A stretch of DNA of 64,000 nucleotides from Megaustenia siamemsis. Taxonomy: Eukaryota > Mollusca > Gastropoda > Stylommatophora > Ariophantidae. Location of the stretch: the NCBI GenBank assembly GCA_032433765.1, contig JAVIAB010000024.1, positions 10,395,321 through 10,459,320 of the forward strand, written 5' to 3'. Shown one piece after another: positions 1 through 12,076 of this stretch. Each line of letters opens with the position of its first letter. Within the stretch, counting starts at the first letter, position 1. The notes beneath the pieces were generated by a model. The model did no database searches, had not been told where the DNA came from, and saw only the letters and a list, made by a program, of their open reading frames with translations. The translations under genes were made by a program, and so were the position numbers.

Positions 1-2115
1 TGTCTACAACATACGAAATATGGTCTGTCTAGAACATGCCACATATGTATTGTCTACAACATGTCACAAATGGTCTGTCTACAACATGCCACATATTGTC
101 TGTCTACAACATGCCACATATGGTCTGTCTACAACATGCCGCATATGGTATGTCTACAACATGCCACATATGGTCTGTCTACAACATACCACATTTCGTC
201 TGTCTACAACATGTCTCATATGGTCAGTCTGCAACATACCACATATGGTCTGTCTACAACATACGAAATATGGTATGTCTATTGCATGCCACATATGATC
301 TGTTTACAACATACCACATATTGACTGTCTACAACATGCCACATATGGTATGTCTACAACATGCCACATATGGTCTGTCTACAACATGTCACATATGGTT
401 TGTCTACAACATGCTACATATGGTCTGTCTACAACATGCCACAAATCGTCTGTCTACAACATGCCACATATGGTCTGTCTACAACATGCTACATATGGTC
501 TGTCTACAACATGCCACATATGGTCTGTCTACAACATGCCCCAAATCGTCTGTCTACAACATGCCACATATGGTCTGTCTACAACATGCCACAAATCGTC
601 TGTCTACAACATGCCCCAAATCGTCTGTCTACAACATGCCACATATGGTCTGTCTACAACATTCCACATATGGTTTGTCTACAACATACGAAATATGGTC
701 TGTCTAGAACATGCCACATATGTATTGTCTACAACATGTCACAAATGGTCTGTCTACAACATGCCACATATTGTCTGTCTACAACATGCCACATATGGTC
801 TGTCTACAACATGCCGCATATGGTATGTCTACAACATGCCACATATGGTCTGTCTACAACATACCACATTTCGTCTGTCTACAACATGTCTCATATGGTC
901 AGTCTGCAACATACCACATATGGTCTGTCTACAACATACGAAATATGGTATGTCTATTGCATGCCACATATGATCTGTTTACAACATACCACATATTGAC
1001 TGTCTACAACATGCCACATATGGTATGTCTACAACATGCCACATATGGTCTGTCTACAACATGTCACATATGGTTTGTCTACAACATGCTACATATGGTC
1101 TGTCTACAACATGCCACAAATCGTCTGTCTACAACATGCCACATATGGTCTGTCTACAACATGCTACATATGGTCTGTCTACAACATGCTACATATGGTC
1201 TGTCTACAACATGCCCCAAATCGTCTGTCTACAACATGCCACATATGGTCTGTCTACAACATGCCACAAATCGTCTGTCTACAACATGCCCCAAATCGTC
1301 TGTCTACAACATGCCACATATGGTCTGTCTACAACATTCCACATATGGTTTGTCTACAACATACGAAATATGGTCTGTCTACAACATGCCGCATATGGTC
1401 TGTATACAACATGTCACATATGTTCTGTCTACAACATACCACATTTGGTTTGTCTACAACATACGAAATATGGTCTGTCTACAACATGTAGCATATGTAT
1501 TGTCTACAACATGTCACAAATGGTCTGTCTACAACATGCCACATATTGTCTGTCTACAACATGCCACATATGGTCTGTCTACAACATGCCGCATATGGTA
1601 TGTCTACAACATGCCACATATGGTCTGTCTACAACATACCACATATCGCCTGTCTACAACATGTCTCATATGGTCAGTCTGCAACATACCACATATGGTC
1701 TGTCTGCAACATACGAAATATGGTATGTCTATTGCATGCCACATATGGTCTGTTTACAACATACCACATATTGACTGTCTACAACATACGAAATATGGTA
1801 TGTCTACAACATGTCACATATGGTCTGTTTACAACATGCGAAATATTGTATGTCTACAACATGTCATACATATGGTCTGTCAACAACATACGAAATATGG
1901 TATGTCTACAACATGTCACATATGGTCTGTCTACAACATGCCACATATGGTTTATCTACAACAAGCCACATATGGTCTGTCTACAACATACGAAATATGG
2001 TCTGTCTACAACATGCGACATATAGTCTGTCTACAACATACGACATATAGTCTGTATACAACATACGACATATAGTCTGTCTACAACATACGACATATAG
2101 TCTGTCTACAACATA
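1..2115. repeat. 25-bp minisatellite with higher-order repeat
   Basis: About 85 tandem copies of a 25-bp unit containing TGTCTACAACATGCCACATA, with common variants such as ATACGAAATA and ATGCCCCAAA. It continues off the left edge. Variant order repeats at longer range: the rare AGAACATGCC variant at 31 recurs at 706 (675 bp, 27 units), and a related variant lies at 1481 after four extra units. Because 25 bp is not a multiple of three, the open frames here cycle through all three frames every 75 bp. They look like long proteins but are simple products of the repeat. Confidence 0.97.
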
Positions 2116-2120
2116 TTCTT

Positions 2121-2995
2121 CAGTTGTCTAGCCCTCTCTGTGTATTAAGATCAGTTGTCTAGCCCTCTCTGTGTATTGAGATCAGATGTCTAGCCCTCTC
2201 TGTGTATTGAGATCAGATGTCTAGCCCTCTCTGTGTATTGAGATCAGATGTCTAGCCCTCTCTGTGTATTGAGATCAGATGTCTAGCCCTCTCTGTGTAT
2301 TGAGATCAGATGTCTAATCCTCTCTGTGTATTGAGATCAGATGTCTAGTCCTCTCTGTGTATTGAGATCAGATGTCTAGTCCTCTCTGTGTATTGAGATC
2401 AGATGTCTAGTCTTCTCTGTGTATTGAGATCAGATGTCTAGCCCTCTCTGTGTATTGAGATCAGATGTCTAGTCCTCTCTGTGTATTGAGATCAGATGTC
2501 TAGTCCTCTCTGTGTATTGAGATCAGATGTCTAGTTCTCTCTGTGTATTAAGATCAGATGTCTAGCCCTCTCTGTGTATTAAGATCAGATGTCTAGCCCT
2601 CTCTGTGTATTAAGATCAGATGTCTAGCCCTCTCTGTGTATTAAGATCAGATGTCTAGTCCTCTCTGTGTATTAAGATCAGATGTCTAGCCCTCTCTGTG
2701 TATTAAGATCAGATGTCTAGTCCTCTCTGTGTATTGAGATCAGATGTCTAGTCCTCTCTGTGTATTAAGATCAGATGTCTAGTTCTCTCTGTGTATTAAG
2801 ATCAGATGTCTAGTCCTCTCTGTGTATTAAGATCAAATGTCTAGTTCTCTCTGTGTATTAAGATCAGATGTCTAGTCCTCTCTGTGTATTAAGATCAGAT
2901 GTCTAGTTCTCTCTGCATATTGAGATCAGATGTCTAGTTCTCTCTGCATATTGAGATCAGATGTCTAGTTCTCTCTGCATATTGAGATCAGATGT
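2121..2995. repeat. 31-bp minisatellite
   Basis: About 28 tandem copies of a 31-bp unit built on GATCAGATGTCTAGCCCTCT followed by CTGTGTATTGA. Variants (CCCTC/TCCTC/TTCTC and TTGAG/TTAAG) occur in runs, as expected for local duplication. No coding potential is seen. Confidence 0.97.
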
Positions 2996-3019
2996 ACACA
3001 CACACACACATACACACAT

Positions 3020-3050
<31 letters not shown>

Positions 3051-3063
3051 CAAACACACACAC
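2996..3063. repeat. CA-rich microsatellite
   Basis: (CA)n with a central GCAC-rich part, starting exactly where the 31-bp array stops. Confidence 0.9.
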
Positions 3064-3137
3064 CACAAGAATTGTTCACAATATACACACATGTCCGCCC
3101 ACAAATATACAACCACTTGCACGTTACAAAAAATAAT

Positions 3138-3390
3138 GAGCCGCGATAAGTAAGTAGTTATGGAACTGGACAGCAAAGGACAAGGGGTAGGGTTCGATCT
3201 CTGCCGACGGCTTCCAGGTTCACCCAGCCTTAAATGGGTACCGGATTTTTTTCTGGGAAACTAAAGCGGCACGGGCGTAATACTGACCACATTACCCCAA
3301 AAGTCATGTGCTGAAGGACTGTAAAATTTATGGTCACTAACACCATATTCCCTATACGCCACTTGGCGTGAAGGGGGTACTTTACTTTTA
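3138..3390 (+). mobile_element. SINE1, tRNA-derived, copy 1
   Basis: A SINE of about 255 bp with a tRNA-like head. The head has an A-box-like GATAGCTCAGTGGTTAGTG segment (decayed here) and a B box GGTTCGATC. It is followed by a body with GGGTACCGGATTTTTTTC, a segment AGCGGCACGGGCGTAATAC, and a 3' end ACTTGGCGTGA..GGGGGTACTTTACTTTT. The family recurs at 20550, 32329, 39635, 40800, 47396, 50803, 54712 and 59908. Flanks TGCACGTTACAAAA and TGCACATACAAAA (starting 3118 and 3391) look like an imperfect target-site duplication. A SINE codes no protein; Pol III transcription and LINE-driven copying are family knowledge, not shown here. Confidence 0.88.
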
Positions 3391-3459
3391 TGCACATACA
3401 AAATAAAACACGTTCGTTATAATATCATGTAAATGTTTTATTTAATTTTGAAGCTGAAC

Positions 3460-3660
3460 TAAAGCCTAATAAAAGTAATATTGGAAGGAAAAATACAAGG
3501 TAAAAGAAGCAGAGGCAGACCAAGACTAACATGGACGAGTAACATCAATATATGGACAAGCCAATCTATGACAACCTGCACCATCAAAGCAAGAAACAGA
3601 GTGGAATGGCGATCCATTGTAGCCAACCTTCGCTGCGGAGATGGCACTCGATGATGAAAA
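3460..3660 (+). mobile_element. LINE-A 3' fragment
   Basis: 5'-truncated 3' end of a non-LTR retrotransposon. The frame reads VILEGKIQGKRSRGRPRLTW, then W(R/T)S..N..MTTCTIKARNRVEWRS and ends after VANLRCGDGTR. The GK-R-RGRPR-W signature is typical of the extreme C-terminus of LINE reverse transcriptases. It ends in a GATGATGA tail, shared by the other LINE-A copies. No catalytic RT motif is present, so it cannot be functional. Confidence 0.85.
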
Positions 3661-4025
3661 CCAAACTAAATGTTGATGTCCCAATCAGGCGGTTCACTCT
3701 CTCGTCACATCCATCACTTTGAGTTAGTTGAGCCACCTCCTGGAACCTGCTGGATGGTTTCATCAATAATGAGTACATGTTATGTATTGATTGCTATCTA
3801 GACTGATATGAAATTATATTTATGAAGCGTCTAGAAAGTAAACATTGCTGGTAGACATGAACTAATTCAGGATTAGTGCAAGGATTCTTGACCGGTCATT
3901 CAAGCATGTGAACACATCGACCTGACATCATAATAAGGATAATTACGTTTTCTTGTAGTTCTGATATGTTTGTACAAAGAGAGAGAGAGAGAGCGCAATG
4001 TTTTTAGATGAAGGGAAACATTACG
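3661..4025. other. Intergenic stretch, nothing recognised
   Basis: AT-rich sequence with a short (GA)n near 3980 and small open frames that resemble nothing known to me. Confidence 0.6.
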
Positions 4026-5035
4026 ACTACTACTGATGTCGGTAAGTCATGTAGGGAAATACTAATACTGCTACTGATGTCAGTAAGAGATGAAGATAAA
4101 TACTACTACTACTGATGTCGGTAAGAGATGAAGAGAAATACTACTACTACTGATGTCGGTAAGAGATGAAGAGAAATACTACTACTACTGATGTCGGTAA
4201 GAGATGAAGAGAAATACTACTACTACTGATGTCGGTAAGAGATGAAGGGAAATATTACTACTACTGATGTCGGTAAGAGATGAAGGGAAATATTACTACT
4301 ACTGATGTCGGTAAGAGATGAAGAGAAATACTACTACTACTGATGTCGGTAAGAGATGAAGAGAAATACTACTACTACTACTGATGTCGGTAAGAGATTA
4401 AGAGAAATATTACTACTACTGATGTCGGTAAGAGATGAAGAGAAATATTACTACTACTGATGTCGGTAAGAGATGAAGAGAAATATTACTACTACTGATG
4501 TCGGTAAGAGATTAAGAGAAATACTACTACTACTGATGTCGGTAAGAGATGAAGAGAAATATTACTACTACCGATGTCAGTAAGAGATGAAGATAAATAC
4601 TACTACTACTGATGTCGGTAAGAGATGAAGAGAAATACTAATACTACTGATGGCGGTAAGAGATGAAGAGAAATACTACTACTACTGATGTCGGTAAGAG
4701 ATGAAGAGAAATACTACTACTACTGATGTCGGTAAGAGATGAAGGGAAATATTACTACTACTGATGTCGGTAAGAGATGAAGGGAAATATTACTACTACT
4801 GATGTCGGTAAGAGATGAAGAGAAATACTACTACTACTGATGTCGGTAAGAGATGAAGAGAAATATTACTACTACTGATGTCGGTAAGAGATGAAGAGAA
4901 ATACTACTACTACTGATGTCGGTAAGAAATGAAGAGAAATGCTACTACTACTGATGTCGGTAAGAGATGAAGAGAAATACTACTACTACTGATGTCGGTA
5001 AGAGATGAAGAGAAATACTACTACTACTGATATCG
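4026..5035. repeat. 35-bp minisatellite (TAC-rich)
   Basis: About 29 copies of a 35-bp unit, TACTACTACTGATGTCGGTA followed by AGAGATGAAGAGAAA. Some units gain or lose a TAC triplet. It is clearly related to the 42-bp array that follows; both share GGTGTC/GATGTCGG and AAGAGATGA. Confidence 0.96.
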
Positions 5036-7946
5036 GCAAGAGATGACCGGAAGTTTTACTACTGATACTGGTGTCGGCAAGAGATGAAGAGAAATACTAC
5101 TACTACTGATGTCGGTAAGAGATGAAGAGAAATACTACTACTACTGATATCGGCAAGAGATGAACGGAAGTTTTACTACTGATACTGGTGTCAGCAAGAG
5201 ATGAACGGAAGTTTTACTACTGATACTGGTGTCAGCAAGAGATGACCGGAAGTTTTACTACTGATACTGGTGTCAGCAAGAGATGACCGGAAGTTTTACT
5301 ACTGATACTGGTGTCAGCAAGAGATGACCGGAAGTTTTACTACTGATACTGGTGTCAGCAAGAGATGACCGGAAGTTTTACTACTGATACTGGTGTCAGC
5401 AAGAGATGAACGGAAGTTTTACTACTGATACTGGTGTCAGCAAGAGATGAACGGAAGTTTTACTACTGATACTGGTGTCAGCAAGAGATGAAGGCAAGTT
5501 TTACTACTGATACTGGTGTCAGCAAGAGATGACCGGAAGTTTTACTACTGATACTGGTGTCAGCAAGAGATGACCGGAAGTTTTACTACTGATACTGGTG
5601 TCAGCAAGAGATGACCGGAAGTTTTACTACTGATACTGGTGTCAGCAAGAGATGAACGGAAGTTTTACTACTGATACTGGTGTCAGCAAGAGATGAACGG
5701 AAGTTTTACTACTGATACTGGTGTCAGCAAGAGATGAACGGAAGTTTTACTACTGATACTGGTGTCAGCAAGAGATGACCGGAAGTTTTACTACTGATAC
5801 TGGTGTCAGCAAGAGATGAACGGAAGTTTTACTACTGATACTGGTGTCAGCAGAGATGAACGGAAGTTTTACTACTGATACTGGTGTCAGCAAGAGATGA
5901 ACGGAAGTTTTACTACTGATACTGGTGTCAGCAAGAGATGAACGGAAGTTTTACTACTGATACTGGTGTCAGCAAGAGATGAACGGAAGTTTTACTACTG
6001 ATACTGGTGTCAGCAAGAGATGACCGGAAGTTTTACTACTGATACTGGTGTCAGCAAGAGATGAACGGAAGTTTTACTACGATACTGGTGTCAGCAAGAG
6101 ATGACCGAAGTTTTACTACCGATACTGGTGTCAGCAAGAAATGAACGGAAGTTTTACTACCGATACTGGTGTCAGCAGGAGATGAACGGAAGTTTTACTA
6201 CTGATACTGGTGTCAGCAAGAGATGAACGGAAGTTTTACTACTGATACTGGTGTCAGCAAGAGATGAACGGAAGTTTTACTACTGATACTGGTGTCAGCA
6301 AGAGATGACCGGAAGTTTTACTACTGATACTGGTGTCAGCAAGAGATGAACGGAAGTTTTACTACTGATACTGGTGTCAGCAAGAGATGAACGGAAGTTT
6401 TACTACTGATACTGGTGTCGGCAAGAGATGAACGGAAGTTTTACTACTGATACTGGTGTCAGCAAGAGATGAACGGAAGTTTTACTACTGATACTGGTGT
6501 CGGCAAGAGATGAACGGAAGTTTTACTACTGATACTGGTGTCAGCAGGAGATGACCGGAAGTTTTACTACTGATACTGGTGTCAGCAGGAGATGACCGGA
6601 AGTTTTACTACTGATACTGGTGTCAGCAAGAGATGAACGGAAGTTTTACTACTGATACTGGTGTCGGCAGGAGATGAACGGAAGTTTTACTACTGATACT
6701 GGTGTCAGCAAGAGATGAACGGAAGTTTTACTACTGATACTGGTGTCGGCAGGAGATGAACGGAAGTTTTACTACTGATACTGGTGTCAGCAAGAGATGA
6801 ACGGAAGTTTTACTACTGATACTGGTGTCGGCAGGAGATGAACGGAAGTTTTACTACCGATACTGGTGTCAGCAGGAGATGAACGGAAGTTTTACTACCG
6901 ATACTGGTGTCAGCAAGAGATGAACGGAAGTTTTACTACCGATACTGGTGTCAGCAAGAGATGAACGGAAGTTTTACTACCGATACTGGTGTCAGCAAGA
7001 GATGAACGGAAGTTTTACTACCGATACTGGTGTCAGCAAGAGATGAACGGAAGTTTTACTACCGATACTGGTGTCAGCAAGAGATGACCGGAAGTTTTAC
7101 TACTGATACTGGTGTCAGCAAGAGATGAACGGAAGTTTTACTACTGATACTGGTGTCAGCAAGAGATGACCGGAAGTTTTACTACTGATACTGGTGTCAG
7201 CAAGAGATGAACGGAAGTTTTACTACTGATACTGGTGTCAGCAAGAGATGAACGGAAGTTTTACTACTGATACTGGTGTCAGCAGGAGATGAACGGAAGT
7301 TTTACTACTGATACTGGTGTCAGCAGGAGATGAACGGAAGTTTTACTACTGATACTGGTGTCAGCAGGAGATGAACGGAAGTTTTACTACCGATACTGGT
7401 GTCAGCAGGAGATGAACGGAAGTTTTACTACCGATACTGGTGTCAGCAGGAGATGAACGGAAGTTTTACTACTGATACTGGTGTCAGCAGGAGATGAACG
7501 GAAGTTTTACTACTGATACTGGTGTCAGCAGGAGATGAACGGAAGTTTTACTACTGATACTGGTGTCAGCAAGAGATGAACGGAAGTTTTACTACTGATG
7601 CTGGTGTCAGCAAGAGATGAACGGAAGTTTTACTACTGATACTGGTGTCAGCAAGAGATGACCGGAAGTTTTACTACTGATACTGGTGTCAGCAAGAGAT
7701 GACCGGAAGTTTTACTACTGATACTGGTGTCAGCAAGAGATGACCGGAAGTTTTACTACTGATACTGGTGTCAGCAGGAGATGAACGGAAGTTTTACTAC
7801 TGATACTGGTGTCAGCAGGAGATGAACGGAAGTTTTACTACTGATACTGGTGTCAGCAGGAGATGAACGGAAGTTTTACTACTGATACTGGTGTCAGCAG
7901 GAGATGAACGGAAGTTTTACTACTGATACTGGTGTCAGCAGGAGAT
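5036..7946. repeat. 42-bp minisatellite
   Basis: About 69 copies of a 42-bp unit, TACTACTGATACTGGTGTCA followed by GCAAGAGATGAACGGAAGTTTT. Variant classes (AACGG/ACCGG, CAAGAG/CAGGAG, TACTGAT/TACCGAT) lie in blocks, pointing to multi-unit duplication. Between about 5030 and 5170 the 35-bp and 42-bp unit types alternate before the 42-bp form takes over. The right end at 7946 runs straight into the 3' end of a decayed reverse-strand LINE. Confidence 0.97.
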
Positions 7947-9235
7947 ACGCATTCAAAGAGATGATTTTTGAATATTTCGCTTGGGCAGCTTGAACACTTT
8001 GGATCGATGTTTGGATTGATGCGACATAGACGTTAGGTAAAATAAGATAGTGTTTGCTAAGTGAAGATATGAACGTGTCCCTGTCAAGTGTTGATCGCAT
8101 CACCTTGGTTTAGGTCTATCACAGCCATCTACAGGTTTAATAAGGCTCGAGAGCTGAAAACAAAACAGGAGAATCTTCCAACTAGCGTAACTGTTATATA
8201 TTATTTAAGTAGTGGAATCAGTTCCATTGTGGTCGGGGCACCCAATATCCGCTTCACCGACCGTTCCAACATTTCTCGAAGTGTATACAGGCTGGTTGTT
8301 CCTGTAAGTCGTTGATTATAGATGCATATGCTCTTTCCAACTAAGCACTCCGGGTCGACCAGCTTTCTTGTCAACCTTTAGACTCCTCGATATCTCAAAT
8401 TACAGCTACTTGCCTCACCCATTCTCCTGCTCTTCTCTTAAGGAATGACGAACAACTTGGCGATGTCCTCTTTTGCACAAAGTTAGGCCACATAGTTGTC
8501 GGCTATTTCATTGTAGTGTACACTAGAGTGCCATGAACGGTGCACCAAGGTTAACACGTTCACGTTAGAGCCATCTAAGAGCTACATCCACTCCTGCCGC
8601 AGACACTGTCTGTCATTCGTCTGTAGCATACTTTGTGAATCAGTCACTAAAGCTGTGTAACCAACCATGTTATCGCTGCTGTTTCTGCTTCTATCTCCAT
8701 TCTCATGCTTGACACCGTAATACTACACTTGCCAGATTCCCTAGCCACTTCTCTGTCATGTTTGCATGCCACAAAACCCCAACCGCTGCGCTGTCTGCGG
8801 GATACAGACCCATCCGTGCCGATGATCGGATCATGTGGTGCCGACAATTTTTCGATGGATTCCCCTATTACGATCTCGGTAGCTCCACAGGCCCAATTGC
8901 GACACTCCTGTCGAGCTGAATGATTACTTTGATTAGCCTCTCTTTCACCATTGTTACTTCAACCTAATCCTTGGCAACCCTTATGTGATTCGAATCACAT
9001 ACTCTCCTTACAGGCATCCATGGTTGTCCACGCTGAAGATGTCTGCCCTTGATTCAACCAATTCTGAACGCAAGGTATGATTTATGTCCCTTACCACGTC
9101 CAAATACGCCCGGCCTGATCAGATCTATGTCATATTCTAATGCTCCATAAGTCAAGTAAGTACCCCATTGAACGGATAGGTATATCTCTGGTGTATCCGA
9201 GGACTGCCCGTGTACCTCATTTTGAACCCTTCCAA
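7944..9235 (-). pseudogene. Decayed LINE with RNase H and CCHC C-terminus
   Basis: Reverse-strand remnant of a non-LTR retrotransposon. At 8647-8847 the frame reads GTDGSV..RSGWGFVA and then MRMEIEAETAAITWL, matching RNase H motifs with the first Asp (TDGS) and the Glu (EAE). After one frame break, 8490-8650 reads TALVTDSQSMLQ and later VHYNEIADNYVA, matching the TDS Asp and the final ADN region. Near 7960-8040 another frame gives CSSCPSEIFKNHLFEC, a C-x2-C-x7-H-x3-C knuckle usual at the C-terminus of RNase H-bearing LINEs (I/R1/LOA-type, tentative). Near 9130 YGALEYDI may be RT connection sequence. Several stops and frameshifts make it dead. Both ends abut minisatellites. Confidence 0.75.
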
Positions 9236-10483
9236 CCTGTCTCGGTGCTGTTCGTTAATGATAGAACACTATAACATTACATGGCTGTCTCGGTGCTGTT
9301 CTTTGATGATAGAACACTATAACATTACATGGCTGTCTCGGTGCTGTTCTTTGATGATAGAACACTATAACATTACATGGCTGTCTCGGTGCTGTTCGTT
9401 AATGATAGAACACTATAACATTCTATGGCTGCCTCGGTGCTGTTCTTTGATGATAGAACACTATAACATTACATGGCTGTCTCGGTGCTGTTCGTTAATG
9501 ATAGAACACTATAACATTACATGGCTGTCTCGGTGCTGTTCGTTAATGTAGAATACTATAACATTACATGGCTGTCTCGGTGTTGTTCTTTGATGATAGA
9601 ACACTATACCATTACATGGCTGTCTCGGTGCTGTTATTTGATGATAGAACACTATAACATTACATTGATATCTCGATGCTGTTATTTGATGATAGAACAC
9701 TATAACATTACATTGATATCTCGATGCTGTTCTTTGATGATAGAACACTATAACATTACATGGCTGTCTCGGTGCTGTTCTTTGATGATAGAACACTATA
9801 ACATTACATGGATGTGTCGGTGCTGTTATTTGATGATAGAACACTATAACATTACATGGCTGTCTCGGTGCTGTTATTTGGTGATAGAACACTATAACAT
9901 TACATGGCTTTCTCGGTGCTGTTATTTGAGGATAGAACACTATAACATTACATGGCTGTCTCGGTGCTGTTATTTGATGATAGAACACTATAACATTACA
10001 TGGCTATCTCGGTGCTGTTATTTGGTGATAGAACACTATAACATTACATGGCTGTCTCGGTGCTGTTATTTGGTGATAGAACACTATAACATTACATGGC
10101 TGTCTCGGTGCTGTTATTTGGTGATAGAACACTATAACATTACATGGCTGTCTCGGTGCTGTTATTTGATGATAGAACACTATAACATTACATGGCTGTC
10201 TCAGTGCTGTTATTTGGTGATAGAACACTATAACATTACATGGCTGTCTCGGTGCTGTTATTTGGTGATAGAACACTATAACATTACATGGCTGTCTCGG
10301 TGCTGTTATTTGGTGATAGAACACTATAACATTACATGGCTGTCTCGGTGCTGTTATTTGGTGATAGAACACTATAACATTACATGGCTGTCTCGGTGCT
10401 GTTATTTGGTGATAGAACACTATAGCATTACATGGCTGTCTCGGTGCTGTTATTTGGTGATAGAACACTATAACATTACATGG
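9236..10483. repeat. 48-bp minisatellite, open in both strands
   Basis: About 26 copies of a 48-bp unit with TGTCTCGGTGCTGTTCTTTG, then ATGATAGAACACTATAACAT, then TACATGGC. As 48 = 16 codons, a stop-free unit stays open: the forward strand is open 9521-10513 (330 residues, 16-residue period with CCYLMIEHYNITWLSR). The reverse strand is open 9509-9988 and 10004-10468 (period FYHQITAPRQPCNVIV). There is no start context, domain or splice logic, so I treat the frames as by-products. Confidence 0.95.
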
Positions 10484-10800
10484 ATGACTGGATGCTATTC
10501 TTTGAAGAGCTAACTCTACATCATTATATGGATGACTGGATTATATTCTTTGAAGAGCTAACTCTACATCATTATATGGATGACTGGATGATATTCTTTG
10601 AAGAGCTAACTCTACATCATTATATGGATGACTGGATGATATTCTTTGAAGAACTAACTCTACATCATTATATGGATGACTGGATGATATTCTTTGAAGA
10701 ACTTAATCTACATCATTATATGGATGACTGGATGATATTCTTTGAAGAACTAACTCTACATCATTATATGGATGACTGGGTGATATTATTTGATGAGCGA
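10484..10800. repeat. Second 48-bp unit type, diverged from the preceding array
   Basis: About 6-7 copies of another 48-bp unit, ATGGATGACTGGATGATATT then CTTTGAAGAGCTAACTCTAC then ATCATTAT. Same length and phase as the array to its left, sharing the ATGGMTGWCTSG and TTCTTTGA segments, so it is probably an older or separately amplified branch. The forward frame 10480-10932 reads a 16-residue MDDWMIFFEELTLHHY period. Confidence 0.93.
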
Positions 10801-11448
10801 CCACTACAGCATGACATGACTGTTTCAATGCAGTTCTTTGATGATTCGTTATTCACAATCACTCAGATTCCAGAAGACACTACCTACCTGTGGAGCGTAT
10901 GTCACAATCTGAAAAAGAAGCTCTTTTTTTAAATCAGAACACCTTTCTCAATACAAATAGTTATCGCTTTCAATAACAGAAATAACACAACATAGTACAC
11001 CTCCCAATCCTCTGCTATGTTTACCAAGCTTTGACAATAGCAGGCGATGAGCATTTTTATAAATGTCAAAATGAAAATTGTATGACCGGGACAAATACTC
11101 GGTGTGACAAGAGAGACTTAATTAATATAATCATCATCGTCAAGTCAAATTAGATCATCATGATACAATGTTGTATCCGTGATATGTATCTTGTAATGCA
11201 AGAACAGACTTATTACATTTAATGATATACGGTAAACAGATGTGGTTAGAAATAAAAATAGAGAAAAACAGAATCTCCGTTTGAAACAATTTAATATTCC
11301 CAGAGTGCTAGACTTTAGGCGAACAAGAAGGAAGCAGTACCAGCCTCCGACAGAAACATCAAAAGAAAGCTACTTCCATTCACAAATAAAACTACAAGGA
11401 TACCATGAACCGTCTTTCGTTGCTCCATCAGTTTTCTTTCTCTTGGTA
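10801..11448. other. Non-repetitive stretch, no gene recognised
   Basis: Decaying 48-bp-like sequence to about 10860, then AT-rich DNA. A 77-codon frame (11242-11475) is lysine/arginine rich and its last codons run into a SINE3 tail. I do not recognise it and doubt that it is a gene. Confidence 0.55.
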
Positions 11449-12076
11449 AAGGTCAAGGTAAAGTACGAGACTTGAATCGGCGTCTTAGCACACGAGTTTT
11501 CATCTACGGGTGCCCGGCCGTCTGTCCAGAAGTGTTCTGAGACTTCTGGACAGTGTCGCTTCAAGTATCAAAATTCACAATGCGAGGCGGCATTTCTCAC
11601 CTTCCCACAGTAACACCTTGGTGCCCATTTCAGTTAGCGGCTGGGTCGACCACGGGGTGTGTGTTTCTTTTCCAACCACGGGAACTGAACACGGTTTGTC
11701 CGAACGTCGTAGCCTAGTGGGGTCATCATCATCATTGGGTGCCGTCTCCGCATCGAAGGTTGGCTACCATGGAGCGCCATTCCACTCTGTCTCTTGCTTT
11801 GATGGTGCAGATTGTCATAGGCTGATTTGTCCATCTTTTGATGTTACTCGTCCATGTTAGTCTTGGTCATCCTCTGCCTCTTTTACCTTGTATTTTCCCC
11901 TCTAATATTACTTTTATAAGACTGTTATGTCTTTCAACATGACCAAAAAATTTCATTTGTCTTGCTCTAATTGTGTTTAGTAGTTCTTTTTCACCCTTAG
12001 TCGTTCTAAAACTTCCTCGTTGTTTTAGTCTCGACGATCTAGTAGGATGGTTTTCCCAAATAGGCTACCAAGACCT
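11449..12076 (-). mobile_element. SINE3 copy split by a LINE-A insertion
   Basis: Reverse-strand tRNA-headed SINE. The body is at 11449-11712 (tail TAAAGTACGAGACTTGAA, CAGCGGCTGGGTCGACC-type segment, B box as GTTC/GAAC complement). The missing head reappears at 12046-12076 as GGTTTTCCCAAATAGGCTAC. In the undivided copy at 47792-48122 these two parts are contiguous. The intervening 11713-12045 is LINE-A. Similar sequence on both sides of the LINE-A (CGTCGTAGCCTAGTGG and CGACGATCTAGTAGG) may be a diverged target duplication. Confidence 0.8.
11722..12040 (-). mobile_element. LINE-A 3' fragment inside SINE3
   Basis: Reverse complement of the LINE-A C-terminal region. It covers the NTIRARQMKFFGHV-like segment near 11950, the GKIQGKR-R-RPRLTW region near 11860-11890, and the RVEWRSMVANL end near 11770. 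It starts on the left with the (ATC)n complement of the GATGAT tail, so the 3' end is complete and the 5' end truncated. Confidence 0.82.

Noticed and set aside
711..2075. 454-codon open frame with MVCLQHATYGLSTTCHIW-type repeats
   Set aside because: Produced by the 25-bp array; all three frames are open for long distances and the protein period is just 3 x 25 bp. No start context or domain.
3138..3200. tRNA gene
   Set aside because: A tRNA-like head with A and B boxes, but no complete cloverleaf and followed by a conserved SINE body repeated at eight or more sites.
8088..8315. Forward 75-codon frame
   Set aside because: Opposite strand of the decayed LINE, whose RNase H and CCHC motifs give better evidence.
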